The notes under the pieces were generated by a model, which ran no database searches, was not told the origin of the DNA, and saw only the letters and a program-made list of their open reading frames with translations. A program made the position numbers and the translations under genes. DNA of 5,246 bases from Flavobacterium sp. Its GTDB lineage: Bacteria; Bacteroidota; Bacteroidia; Flavobacteriales; Flavobacteriaceae. The DNA is taken from positions 1,030 through 6,275 of the forward strand of contig NZ_DQDX01000102.1 of assembly GCF_003525665.1 (NCBI RefSeq). Reading direction: 5' to 3'. Positions 1 through 5,235 of this stretch are shown here, one piece after another (position 1 is the stretch's first letter; the number at the start of each line of letters is the position of its first letter).

Positions 1-38
1 TTTTTAGTGAATTAAAAGACATTTTGCACAATTATTAA
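1..38 (+). CDS. 3' end of an upstream gene (partial)
   Basis: Reading from base 3 gives eleven sense codons, F-S-E-L-K-D-I-L-H-N-Y, and then TAA at 36-38. The stop lies directly at the foot of a strong hairpin terminator, the usual position for the end of a gene. The other two forward frames stop within the first 15 bases. Only a tail is visible, so no family or function can be named. It could be a chance open stretch, but its position against the terminator favours a real gene end. Confidence 0.4.
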   Translation, partial: FSELKDILHNY

Positions 39-73
39 AAAGCAGTTTTCTACAACAGAAAACTGCTTTTTTT
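37..73. terminator. Strong intrinsic terminator, probably bidirectional
   Basis: A perfect 15-bp stem (37-51 paired with 57-71) has a five-base loop, ACAAC. The arms are AAAAAGCAGTTTTCT and its complement. A run of seven Ts (67-73) follows on the plus strand, and the A run at the left foot supplies a T run on the minus strand. It ends the upstream gene and insulates the nrdB promoter region. Confidence 0.85.
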
Positions 74-108
74 GTTTATCAAAAACACGAAAATAACGTC
101 GAAAAAAC

Positions 109-128
109 TTTACGAAAACTTGCGTAAA
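109..128. promoter_or_regulatory. Possible operator dyad TTTACG-N8-CGTAAA
   Basis: Two perfect 6-bp inverted half-sites, TTTACG (109-114) and CGTAAA (123-128), are separated by eight bases in the gene-free leader of nrdB. The spacing puts the half-sites about 14 bp centre to centre, less than a full helical turn and a half. I know no regulator with this site, and it does not match the NrdR box. In such AT-rich DNA a 6-bp pair can arise by chance. Confidence 0.2.
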
Positions 129-174
129 AATAGTTTAAAAGCCTTATAACTCAAGGTTTTTTGAAAATTTAACG

Positions 175-197
175 TTTGTAAACAATTGTTAAACAAA
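175..197. promoter_or_regulatory. Imperfect dyad around AACAATTGTT, candidate operator
   Basis: A perfect 10-bp palindrome, AACAATTGTT (181-190), is flanked by inverted outer arms TTTGT (175-179) and ACAAA (193-197). The arms are offset by one base, giving a 23-bp near-symmetric site. It lies about 70 bases upstream of the likely -7 box of nrdB. It carries no T run and the RNA hairpin would be all weak pairs, so a protein-binding site is likelier than a terminator. The regulator is unknown; control of RNR genes is one plausible role. Confidence 0.3.
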
Positions 198-263
198 TAG
201 TTACGAAAAGGTGAAAATTAGTAGTATTCCTACGTATTGTTAAAAACTAAAGCCGATTGTCAA

Positions 264-271
264 TAACTTTG
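264..271 (+). promoter_or_regulatory. Candidate -7 box TAACTTTG for nrdB
   Basis: TAACTTTG fits the Bacteroidota -7 consensus TAnnTTTG and is the only match I found in the leader. The nearest upstream TTG (237-239) is 24 bases away, somewhat longer than the usual spacing, so the -33 element is weak or absent. It would give a leader transcript of about 70 nucleotides before the nrdB ATG. Confidence 0.45.
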
Positions 272-346
272 ACTTTCATTTTCATTAAAAATTAACAACC
301 TTTGTAACTCTCGAAATAAGTTAAAAATATCTTAAAAAATTCAAAA

Positions 347-1324
347 ATGAGCTTCATAGAACCAATCCTTACAGAAAATAAAAATCGCTTCGTTATTTTC
401 CCTATTAAACACCACGATATTTGGGAATGGTATAAAAAAATGGAGGCAAGTTTCTGGACTGCAGAAGAAATTGATTTATCGCAAGACTTAAACGATTGGA
501 ACAATAAATTGAATCATGATGAGAAATATTTCATCAAACATATTCTTGCTTTTTTCGCAGCTTCTGACGGAATTGTAAATGAAAACCTTGCTGAAAACTT
601 TGTAAACGAAGTACAATATGCTGAAGCAAAATTCTTCTACGGCTTTCAAATCATGATGGAAAACATTCATAGCGAAACTTATTCGTTATTGATTGATACA
701 TATGTTAAGGACGAAGCAGAAAAAGATCAATTGTTTAATGCTTTGGAAGTTTTTCCTGCAATTAAGAAAAAAGCAGATTGGGCTTTAAAATGGATTGAAT
801 CAGATTCTTTTGCTGAGCGATTGATTGCTTTCGCGGCTGTTGAAGGAATTTTCTTTTCTGGTGCATTTTGTTCTATTTATTGGTTGAAAAAACGTGGATT
901 AATGCCAGGATTAACTTTTTCTAACGAGTTAATTTCTCGTGACGAAGGTGTTCACTGTGATTTTGCCGTGCATTTACACAACCATCATTTAGTAAATAAA
1001 GTTCCGAAAGATCGTATTAGAACCATTATTGTTGACGCGTTAAATATTGAAAGAGAGTTTATTACAGAATCACTTCCGGTTTCTTTAATTGGAATGAACG
1101 CTACTTTAATGACGCAATATTTAGAATTTGTTGCCGATAGACTTTTAGTAGAACTAGGTTGCGATAGAGAATACAACACTTCAAACCCATTTGATTTTAT
1201 GGACATGATTTCGTTGCAAGGAAAAACTAATTTCTTTGAGAAAAAAGTGGCCGAATACCAAAAAGCTGGTGTAATGAACACCGATAGTGAAGCACAAAAA
1301 ATTACTTTCGACGCCGATTTTTAA
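347..1324 (+). CDS. nrdB: Class I ribonucleoside-diphosphate reductase, small (beta, R2) subunit
   Basis: This is the radical-generating subunit of aerobic ribonucleotide reductase; it builds a dinuclear metal centre and passes an oxidising equivalent to NrdA. At 325 residues it lacks the roughly 65-residue N-terminal extension of mammalian R2. Metal ligands align as D74, E105, H108, E166, E200 and H203, with the E-N-I-H-S-E-T-Y motif placing the radical tyrosine at Y112. W37 (in F-W-T-A-E-E-I-D), D199 and Y304 match the radical-transfer path. The C-terminus, T-F-D-A-D-F, is nearly the tail by which eukaryotic R2 docks on R1. There is no ATP cone on this subunit. The ATG at 347 is chosen because R-F-V-I-F-P-I follows at the expected distance; no Shine-Dalgarno is present, as is normal for this phylum. 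Whether the metal is Fe2 or Mn-containing cannot be read from sequence. nrdA follows on the same strand, 310 bases downstream. Confidence 0.97.
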   Translation: MSFIEPILTENKNRFVIFPIKHHDIWEWYKKMEASFWTAEEIDLSQDLNDWNNKLNHDEKYFIKHILAFFAASDGIVNENLAENFVNEVQYAEAKFFYGFQIMMENIHSETYSLLIDTYVKDEAEKDQLFNALEVFPAIKKKADWALKWIESDSFAERLIAFAAVEGIFFSGAFCSIYWLKKRGLMPGLTFSNELISRDEGVHCDFAVHLHNHHLVNKVPKDRIRTIIVDALNIEREFITESLPVSLIGMNATLMTQYLEFVADRLLVELGCDREYNTSNPFDFMDMISLQGKTNFFEKKVAEYQKAGVMNTDSEAQKITFDADF

Positions 1325-1346
1325 TTTCTCGCCTTTTTGCCACGAA

Positions 1347-1362
1347 TCCCGAAACTTCGGGA
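1347..1362. repeat. Small hairpin TCCCGA-AACT-TCGGGA in the left arm
   Basis: A 6-bp stem with three consecutive C-G pairs and a four-base loop, AACT. It lies inside the left outer arm at a point where the right arm (1554-1574) is continuous, so about 22 bases (1344-1365) look like an insertion into an otherwise matching repeat. No T run follows, so it is not an intrinsic terminator. Confidence 0.6.
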
Positions 1363-1418
1363 ACCAAGGCACGAAGAAAAAATTTAAAAACAAAGATTAC
1401 AAGAATACCCAAACCATT

Positions 1419-1519
1419 GAAGTGGTCTAGCCCAGATTGCAGCGGTATCCTTTTTCAATTGCCTCAGGTTTCAACCTGAGGCAATTGAAAAAGATATAGC
1501 GGAAAGCTGGAATAGCTTC
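1419..1519. repeat. Palindromic extragenic element with a 21-bp perfect stem
   Basis: The core is a perfect 21-bp inverted repeat, 1450-1470 against 1473-1493, with only TC between the arms (as RNA, a loop of about four bases). The symmetry continues outward imperfectly: 1427-1449 against 1494-1515 match at 15 of 22 positions, including CTA..CCAG and GC..TAT, and GAAG (1419-1422) mirrors CTTC (1516-1519). The right arm is followed by GATATAGCGG, not a T run, so it is a poor plus-strand terminator. The shape resembles REP-like or MITE-like elements that are spread non-autonomously. There is no transposase in the window. It might also tune the nrdB:nrdA transcript ratio. Confidence 0.75.
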
Positions 1520-1634
1520 TAAAAACAAAAAAAGTAAAGTGAAAACTTTGCGACTTAGCGCCTTTGTGGCAAAACCGATTACAAATAACCCGAAGTAGAG
1601 AAGGGATTTTCTAGTTCACAAAAAACAAAAAAGT

Positions 1635-4088
1635 ATGTACGTAGTAAAAAGAGATGGCCATAAAGAGCCGGTAATGTTTGACAAAATCACGGATAGAATT
1701 AAAAAACTATGTTATGGTTTAAACGATTTAGTTGATGCTGTAAAAGTAGCAATGCGAGTGATTGAAGGATTGTATGATGGCGTTACTACGTCGGAACTAG
1801 ATAATCTTGCGGCAGAAACTGCGGCATCAATGACGATTGCACATCCAGATTATGCTCAGTTAGCGGCACGTATTGCGATTTCGAATTTGCATAAAAATAC
1901 TAACAAATCGTTCTCGGAAACCATGAATGAAATGTTTCATTATGTAAATCCAAGAAACGGTCAAATGGCACCACTTTTATCGGAAGAAGTACATAAAGTT
2001 ATTCAGGAAAATGCTGAATTTTTAAATTCACACATTATATACAACCGCGATTTCAACTACGATTACTTCGGATTTAAAACCCTAGAACGTTCGTATTTGT
2101 TGAAAATTAACGGTAAAATTGTTGAACGTCCACAACACATGCTCATGCGTGTTTCGGTTGGAATTCACTTAGACGATTTAAAATCGGTTATAGAAACCTA
2201 CGACTTGATGTCGAAAAAATTCTTTACGCATGCAACGCCAACGTTGTTCAATGCTGGAACACCAAAACCTCAAATGTCTTCTTGTTTCCTACTGGCAATG
2301 CAGGACGACAGTATTGACGGAATTTATGACACGTTGAAACAAACGGCTAAAATTTCGCAATCGGCTGGTGGAATTGGATTATCTATTCATAACGTCCGTG
2401 CAACCGGAAGTTATATTCGTGGAACTAACGGAACTTCAAACGGAATTGTTCCGATGTTGCGTGTTTTCAATGATACAGCAAGATATGTAGATCAAGGTGG
2501 TGGAAAACGTAAAGGAAGTTTTGCTATTTATATTGAAACTTGGCATGCTGATATCTTCGAATTCCTAGACTTGAAAAAGAATACCGGAAAAGAAGAAATG
2601 CGTGCAAGAGATTTATTCTTCGCGATGTGGACTTCTGATTTGTTCATGAAACGTGTTCAGGAAAATGGAAATTGGACTTTAATGTGTCCAAACGAATGTC
2701 CAGGATTGTATGATGTTCACGGTGAAGAATTTGAAGCACTTTATACTTCGTATGAAGCAGCTGGAAAAGGTAGAAAAACCATCAAAGCGCACGAATTATG
2801 GGAGAAAATTCTAGAATCACAAATTGAAACTGGAACTCCATATATGTTGTACAAAGATGCAGCCAACAGAAAATCAAACCAAAAAAATCTTGGAACTATT
2901 CGTTCATCGAACTTGTGTACTGAGATTATGGAATTTACATCAAAAGATGAAATTGCTGTTTGTAACTTGGCTTCGTTATCGTTACCAATGTTTGTTGAAA
3001 ACGGAAAATTCAACCACGATTTGTTGTTTACCGTAACCAAACGCGTAACAAGAAACTTAAATAAAGTAATTGACAGAAATTATTATCCTGTAAAAGAAGG
3101 CGAAAATTCTAACAAACGTCACCGTCCAATTGGTCTTGGTGTGCAAGGTTTGGCAGATGCTTTCATCATGTTGCGCATGCCGTTTACAAGTGACGAAGCG
3201 AAAACATTAAACCAAGAAATTTTTGAAACTTTATATTTTGCAGCCGTAACCGCATCTATGGAAATGGCTAAAGAAGAAGGTCCGTATTCTAGTTTTGCAG
3301 GTTCGCCAATTTCGCAAGGAGAATTCCAACACAACCTTTGGAACATTAAAGACGAAGAACTTTCTGGTCGTTGGGATTGGGCAAGTTTACGTAAAGAAGT
3401 TATGGAACATGGTGTTAGAAATTCACTATTGGTGGCACCAATGCCAACCGCTTCAACCTCACAGATTTTAGGAAACAACGAAGCATTCGAACCTTATACT
3501 TCTAACATTTATACACGTCGTGTACTTTCTGGAGAATTTATCGTTGTGAACAAGCATTTACTGAACGATTTAGTAGAACGTGGTTTATGGAACGAAGAAT
3601 TGAAACAACAATTGATGCGCAATAACGGATCGGTTCAAGACTTGAATATTCCTCAAGATTTGAAAGAATTGTACAAAACCGTTTGGGAAATGTCGATGAA
3701 AGACATTATTGATATGAGTCGTCAAAGAGGTTATTTTGTAGATCAATCGCAATCGTTGAACTTGTTTATGCAAGATGCCAATTATTCTAAATTAACGTCG
3801 ATGCATTTCTACGCTTGGAAAAGCGGCTTGAAAACCGGAATGTACTATTTGAGAACAAAAGCTGCGGTTGATGCTATCAAATTTACATTAAACAACGACA
3901 AAAAAGCAGAACCAATTGAAGTAAAAGAGCAACCAATGGTAAACATAGTTTCTGAACAAACTGCCGAAAAATTACAACCCATTGCAGTTCTAAACGAACC
4001 AGTAGAAATGTCTGCCGAAGAATATAGAGCAATGATTGAAATGGCTAAAAATGCCGGACCAGAAGATTGTGAAATGTGTGGTTCATAA
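1635..4088 (+). CDS. nrdA: Class I ribonucleoside-diphosphate reductase, large (alpha, R1) subunit
   Basis: This is the catalytic and allosteric subunit, reducing NDPs to dNDPs with a radical supplied by NrdB. At 817 residues it resembles human RRM1 (792) along its whole length. An ATP cone occupies about residues 1-90 (V-V-K-R-D-G-H-K-E... then K-I-T-D-R-I), the site where ATP activates and dATP inhibits. In the barrel, C217 and C443 form the substrate-reducing pair and N426, C428 (thiyl radical) and E430 sit in N-L-C-T-E. Specificity loops lie near 256-270 and 286-294. Y737-Y738 continue the radical path. The C-terminal C812-x-x-C815 relays electrons from thioredoxin or glutaredoxin. The tail linker (about 751-810) is roughly 25 residues longer than in human R1. 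The ATG at 1635 is chosen because M-Y-V-V-K-R-D-G matches the known R1 start; the upstream bases are A-rich with no Shine-Dalgarno. A terminator follows 33 bases after the stop. Confidence 0.98.
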   Translation: MYVVKRDGHKEPVMFDKITDRIKKLCYGLNDLVDAVKVAMRVIEGLYDGVTTSELDNLAAETAASMTIAHPDYAQLAARIAISNLHKNTNKSFSETMNEMFHYVNPRNGQMAPLLSEEVHKVIQENAEFLNSHIIYNRDFNYDYFGFKTLERSYLLKINGKIVERPQHMLMRVSVGIHLDDLKSVIETYDLMSKKFFTHATPTLFNAGTPKPQMSSCFLLAMQDDSIDGIYDTLKQTAKISQSAGGIGLSIHNVRATGSYIRGTNGTSNGIVPMLRVFNDTARYVDQGGGKRKGSFAIYIETWHADIFEFLDLKKNTGKEEMRARDLFFAMWTSDLFMKRVQENGNWTLMCPNECPGLYDVHGEEFEALYTSYEAAGKGRKTIKAHELWEKILESQIETGTPYMLYKDAANRKSNQKNLGTIRSSNLCTEIMEFTSKDEIAVCNLASLSLPMFVENGKFNHDLLFTVTKRVTRNLNKVIDRNYYPVKEGENSNKRHRPIGLGVQGLADAFIMLRMPFTSDEAKTLNQEIFETLYFAAVTASMEMAKEEGPYSSFAGSPISQGEFQHNLWNIKDEELSGRWDWASLRKEVMEHGVRNSLLVAPMPTASTSQILGNNEAFEPYTSNIYTRRVLSGEFIVVNKHLLNDLVERGLWNEELKQQLMRNNGSVQDLNIPQDLKELYKTVWEMSMKDIIDMSRQRGYFVDQSQSLNLFMQDANYSKLTSMHFYAWKSGLKTGMYYLRTKAAVDAIKFTLNNDKKAEPIEVKEQPMVNIVSEQTAEKLQPIAVLNEPVEMSAEEYRAMIEMAKNAGPEDCEMCGS

Positions 4089-4121
4089 TTTAGAAAAAAG
4101 AATAAAGAGAATAGAATATAG

Positions 4122-4152
4122 AAACAGCTGTCAAATTTGATGGCTGTTTTTT
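4122..4152 (+). terminator. Intrinsic terminator of nrdA
   Basis: AAACAGCTGTCAAA (4122-4135) pairs with TTTGATGGCTGTTT (4136-4149) along 14 positions, two of them G-T wobbles. The innermost AAATTT bases form the loop in practice. The T run covers 4147-4152. The purine-rich stretch 4091-4121 before it has only A, G and T and no other structure I can see. Confidence 0.8.
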
Positions 4153-4168
4153 ATTAGAATAAATTTTG

Positions 4169-4176
4169 TAAATTTG
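4169..4176 (+). promoter_or_regulatory. Candidate -7 box TAAATTTG for the antitoxin-like gene
   Basis: An exact match to TAnnTTTG, placed 22 bases before the ATG at 4199 and just after the nrdA terminator. No clear TTG lies at the -33 distance; that region is a T run. The position fits transcription of the broken gene from ATG 4199, not from a later start, and suggests the gene was once separately expressed. Confidence 0.5.
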
Positions 4177-4198
4177 TTATTGATTAAATCTAATTATC

Positions 4199-4441
4199 AT
4201 GAATATTGCCTTAAAAAAATAAAGTATTTTGCAATGGATTCAAAATTTGAATGACGAAAAGATTCTTGAAAAAATTCTTGATTTGAAAGAGAAAAATGAA
4301 ATATCAGATTTCGAAAATAAATTAATTCAAAAAGGATTGAATGACGTTTTAAATGGAAATATTAGTACGCACGAAGAAGTAAAGAAACGCTTTGAACAAA
4401 AATTCAAAATAAACAAACATAAAACAGCTATCAATCGGTAG
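4199..4441 (+). pseudogene. Antitoxin-like small gene with an early in-frame stop
   Basis: From the ATG at 4199 the frame reads M-N-I-A-L-K-K, stops at TAA (4220-4222), and continues open as S-I-L-Q-W-I-Q-N-L-N-D-E-K... to TAG at 4439-4441. The ATG, the -7 box 22 bases upstream and the open frame beyond the stop suggest one gene broken by a single nonsense change at codon 8. The downstream part is charged and helical. Its L-I-Q-K-G-L-N-D-V-L-N-G...H-E-E-V-K-K-R-F segment resembles the C-terminal half of small addiction-module (antitoxin) proteins; that resemblance is from memory and moderate. No toxin gene adjoins it. Alternatively a shorter 70-residue protein starts at TTG 4229, which lacks any supporting signal. 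ATG 4234 is out of frame and stops after six codons. The last seven codons lie in a terminator, so the 3' end may also be altered: a TAA at 4410-4412 in the next frame would end it sooner. Confidence 0.5.
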
Positions 4442-4449
4442 CTGTTTTT
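4421..4449 (+). terminator. Intrinsic terminator overlapping the end of the broken gene
   Basis: AAAACAGCTATC (4421-4432) pairs with GGTAGCTGTTTT (4437-4448), one pair being T-G, around a four-base AATC loop. A T run covers 4445-4449 and T-rich sequence continues to 4455. It overlaps the last codons and the TAG of the preceding reading frame. Its left arm closely repeats that of the nrdA terminator 300 bases upstream. Confidence 0.8.
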
Positions 4450-4476
4450 ATTTTTAGAAAATAATTCTGCAATTCG

Positions 4477-4484
4477 TATCTTTG
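4477..4484 (+). promoter_or_regulatory. Candidate -7 box TATCTTTG for the small protein-GNAT pair
   Basis: TATCTTTG fits TAnnTTTG. It follows the terminator at 4421-4449 and lies 17 bases before the ATG at 4502, leaving a very short leader. The -33 region is T-rich (around 4447-4455) but has no clean TTG. It suggests that the next two genes form their own transcription unit. Confidence 0.5.
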
Positions 4485-4501
4485 AAACAAATTATAACAA
4501 A

Positions 4502-4723
4502 ATGTCAAAAGAAAAAGGAGTTTACACAGGAATCATAGAAAAAGACAACGACGGAAATTACTTCTGTGGCGAATATCTATTGGATTACCAATTGGTTGAG
4601 AAAAATTTTAAATTAGGTGATGAAATCAATATCAAAACGGTAATCGCAAATCCTAGCGATAAAAGTTACAATCAATATCCAAAAAAATCAAGAGTGTTTT
4701 TCTTAGCCAACGATAAAGAATAA
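4502..4723 (+). CDS. Small protein of unknown function (73 residues)
   Basis: I do not recognise this family. The protein is soluble in character, charged and rich in K, D, E, Y and N, with no signal peptide or membrane segment. Alternating hydrophobic and polar residues (G-V-Y-T-G-I-I-E, N-Y-F-C-G-E-Y-L-L, E-I-N-I-K-T-V-I, S-R-V-F-F-L-A) with a G-D turn near residue 39 suggest a small all-beta fold, perhaps barrel-like; this is inference. It has one cysteine (C22). The ATG at 4502 follows an A-rich stretch (ATTATAACAAA) and a good -7 box. The stop is only seven bases before the GNAT gene, so the two are probably co-transcribed and perhaps translationally linked. Codon use looks like that of its neighbours. 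It is probably real because of its tight coupling and complete promoter-start-stop layout. Confidence 0.75.
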   Translation: MSKEKGVYTGIIEKDNDGNYFCGEYLLDYQLVEKNFKLGDEINIKTVIANPSDKSYNQYPKKSRVFFLANDKE

Positions 4724-4730
4724 AACTACA

Positions 4731-5180
4731 ATGATTACGGTTACAAGAACAACTTCCAACAATCCAGATTTTGAAAAACTGGTAATCGAGCTTGATGCAG
4801 TTTTGGCAATACTTGATGGAGAAGATCACGCTTTTTATGCACAATTCAACAAATCGAGTGCGTTAAAAAATGCCATAATCGCTTATGAAAACGAAACTGC
4901 TGTTGGAATTGGCGCTTACAAAGAATACGATTCTGAAACAGTAGAAATGAAAAGAATGTACACGATACCAGAATACCGCGGAAAAGGAATTGCTTCTAAA
5001 ATTTTAACCGAATTGGAACTTTGGGCAAAAGAAGAAAACTACAAAATTGCTGTTCTTGAAACTGGTTTTTTACAAACAGATGCTATTTCATTATATAAAA
5101 AATTAGGTTATGTTATTACAGAAAACTACGGTCAATATATAGGAGTTGAAAATAGCGTTTGTATGAAGAAAAAAATATAA
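4731..5180 (+). CDS. GNAT-family N-acetyltransferase
   Basis: At 149 residues this is a typical single-domain GNAT enzyme, transferring acetyl from acetyl-CoA to an amine. The substrate cannot be told. The N-terminal half (1-60) carries helices and the A-V-G-I-G-A-Y strand. Strand 4, V-E-M-K-R-M-Y-T-I-P (71-80), leads into the acetyl-CoA pyrophosphate loop R83-G-K-G-I-A88, matching R/Q-x-x-G-x-A, and then a helix S-K-I-L-T-E-L-E-L-W-A-K. Motif B is visible as L-E-T-G (109-112) and A118-I-S-L-Y-K-K-L-G-Y127. The ending, N-Y-G-Q-Y-I-G-V-E-N-S-V-C-M, is of the type seen in small stand-alone GNATs of this phylum. It starts seven bases after the stop of the small unknown gene, whose promoter it probably shares. 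No terminator follows before the next start codon at 5235. Confidence 0.93.
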   Translation: MITVTRTTSNNPDFEKLVIELDAVLAILDGEDHAFYAQFNKSSALKNAIIAYENETAVGIGAYKEYDSETVEMKRMYTIPEYRGKGIASKILTELELWAKEENYKIAVLETGFLQTDAISLYKKLGYVITENYGQYIGVENSVCMKKKI

Positions 5181-5190
5181 GGAAATACAA

Positions 5191-5235
5191 AAAATCAAAA
5201 ATCAAAATTCGTTAATCTTCAATCTAAAATCTAAA
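5191..5235. repeat. Short AT-rich tandem repeats before the last gene
   Basis: The spacer after the GNAT gene has two tandem 7-mers: AAAATCA twice (5191-5204) and ATCTAAA twice (5222-5235, the last A being the first base of the ATG). From memory, such ATCTAAA-rich leaders are common before flavobacterial genes. I see no hairpin terminator and no TAnnTTTG box here, so the next gene may be read through from the GNAT gene. Confidence 0.4.

Larger units (their letters stand above)
1335..1574. repeat. Nested inverted-repeat block between nrdB and nrdA
   Basis: The nrdB-nrdA gap (1325-1634) has no credible gene. Its outer arms are a perfect 9-bp inverted pair, TTTTGCCAC (1335-1343) and GTGGCAAAA (1566-1574). 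Just inside, AAGGCACGAAG (1366-1376) pairs with CTTAGCGCCTT (1554-1564) at 9 of 11 positions. A small hairpin sits inside the left arm, and a long palindromic element (1419-1519) fills the middle. From memory, TTTTGCCACGAAGGCACGAAG-like sequences recur between genes in flavobacterial genomes; I have not verified this. I read the block as repeated extragenic elements inserted within an ancestral nrdBA operon. I found no clear -7 box for nrdA here, so read-through from nrdB is likely. Confidence 0.75.

Noticed and set aside
74..346. NrdR boxes or a riboswitch upstream of nrdB
   Set aside because: I found no paired ACAnnATATATnnTGT-like boxes and no conserved riboswitch core; only the AT-rich dyads reported.
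292..1393. Minus-strand open frames over and around nrdB (292-504, 488-670, 985-1281, 1181-1393)
   Set aside because: They lie wholly or mostly opposite a clearly conserved gene, have no recognisable domains, and their translations look like random antisense.
1450..1493. The 21-bp hairpin as an nrdB terminator
   Set aside because: The stem is strong but is followed by GATATAGCGG and not a T run on the plus strand, and nrdA has no evident promoter of its own after it.
1325..1634. CRISPR array or tRNA gene in the nrdB-nrdA gap
   Set aside because: The repeats are inverted and unequal, with no regular spacer pattern and no cloverleaf.
2741..3773. Open frames in other frames inside nrdA (2741-3040, 2824-3036, 3119-3478, 3585-3773)
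   Set aside because: nrdA is intact and conserved across the whole stretch; these are shadows of it.
4234..4254. ATG at 4234 as the start of the antitoxin-like gene
   Set aside because: It is in another frame and reaches TGA after six codons.
4199..4441. A complete toxin-antitoxin module
   Set aside because: Only an antitoxin-like frame is present; the next gene after the terminator is not a RelE/ParE-like toxin.
4653..4844. Minus-strand 63-codon open frame across the small gene-GNAT junction
   Set aside because: It is antisense to two better-supported genes and has no start signal or known motif.
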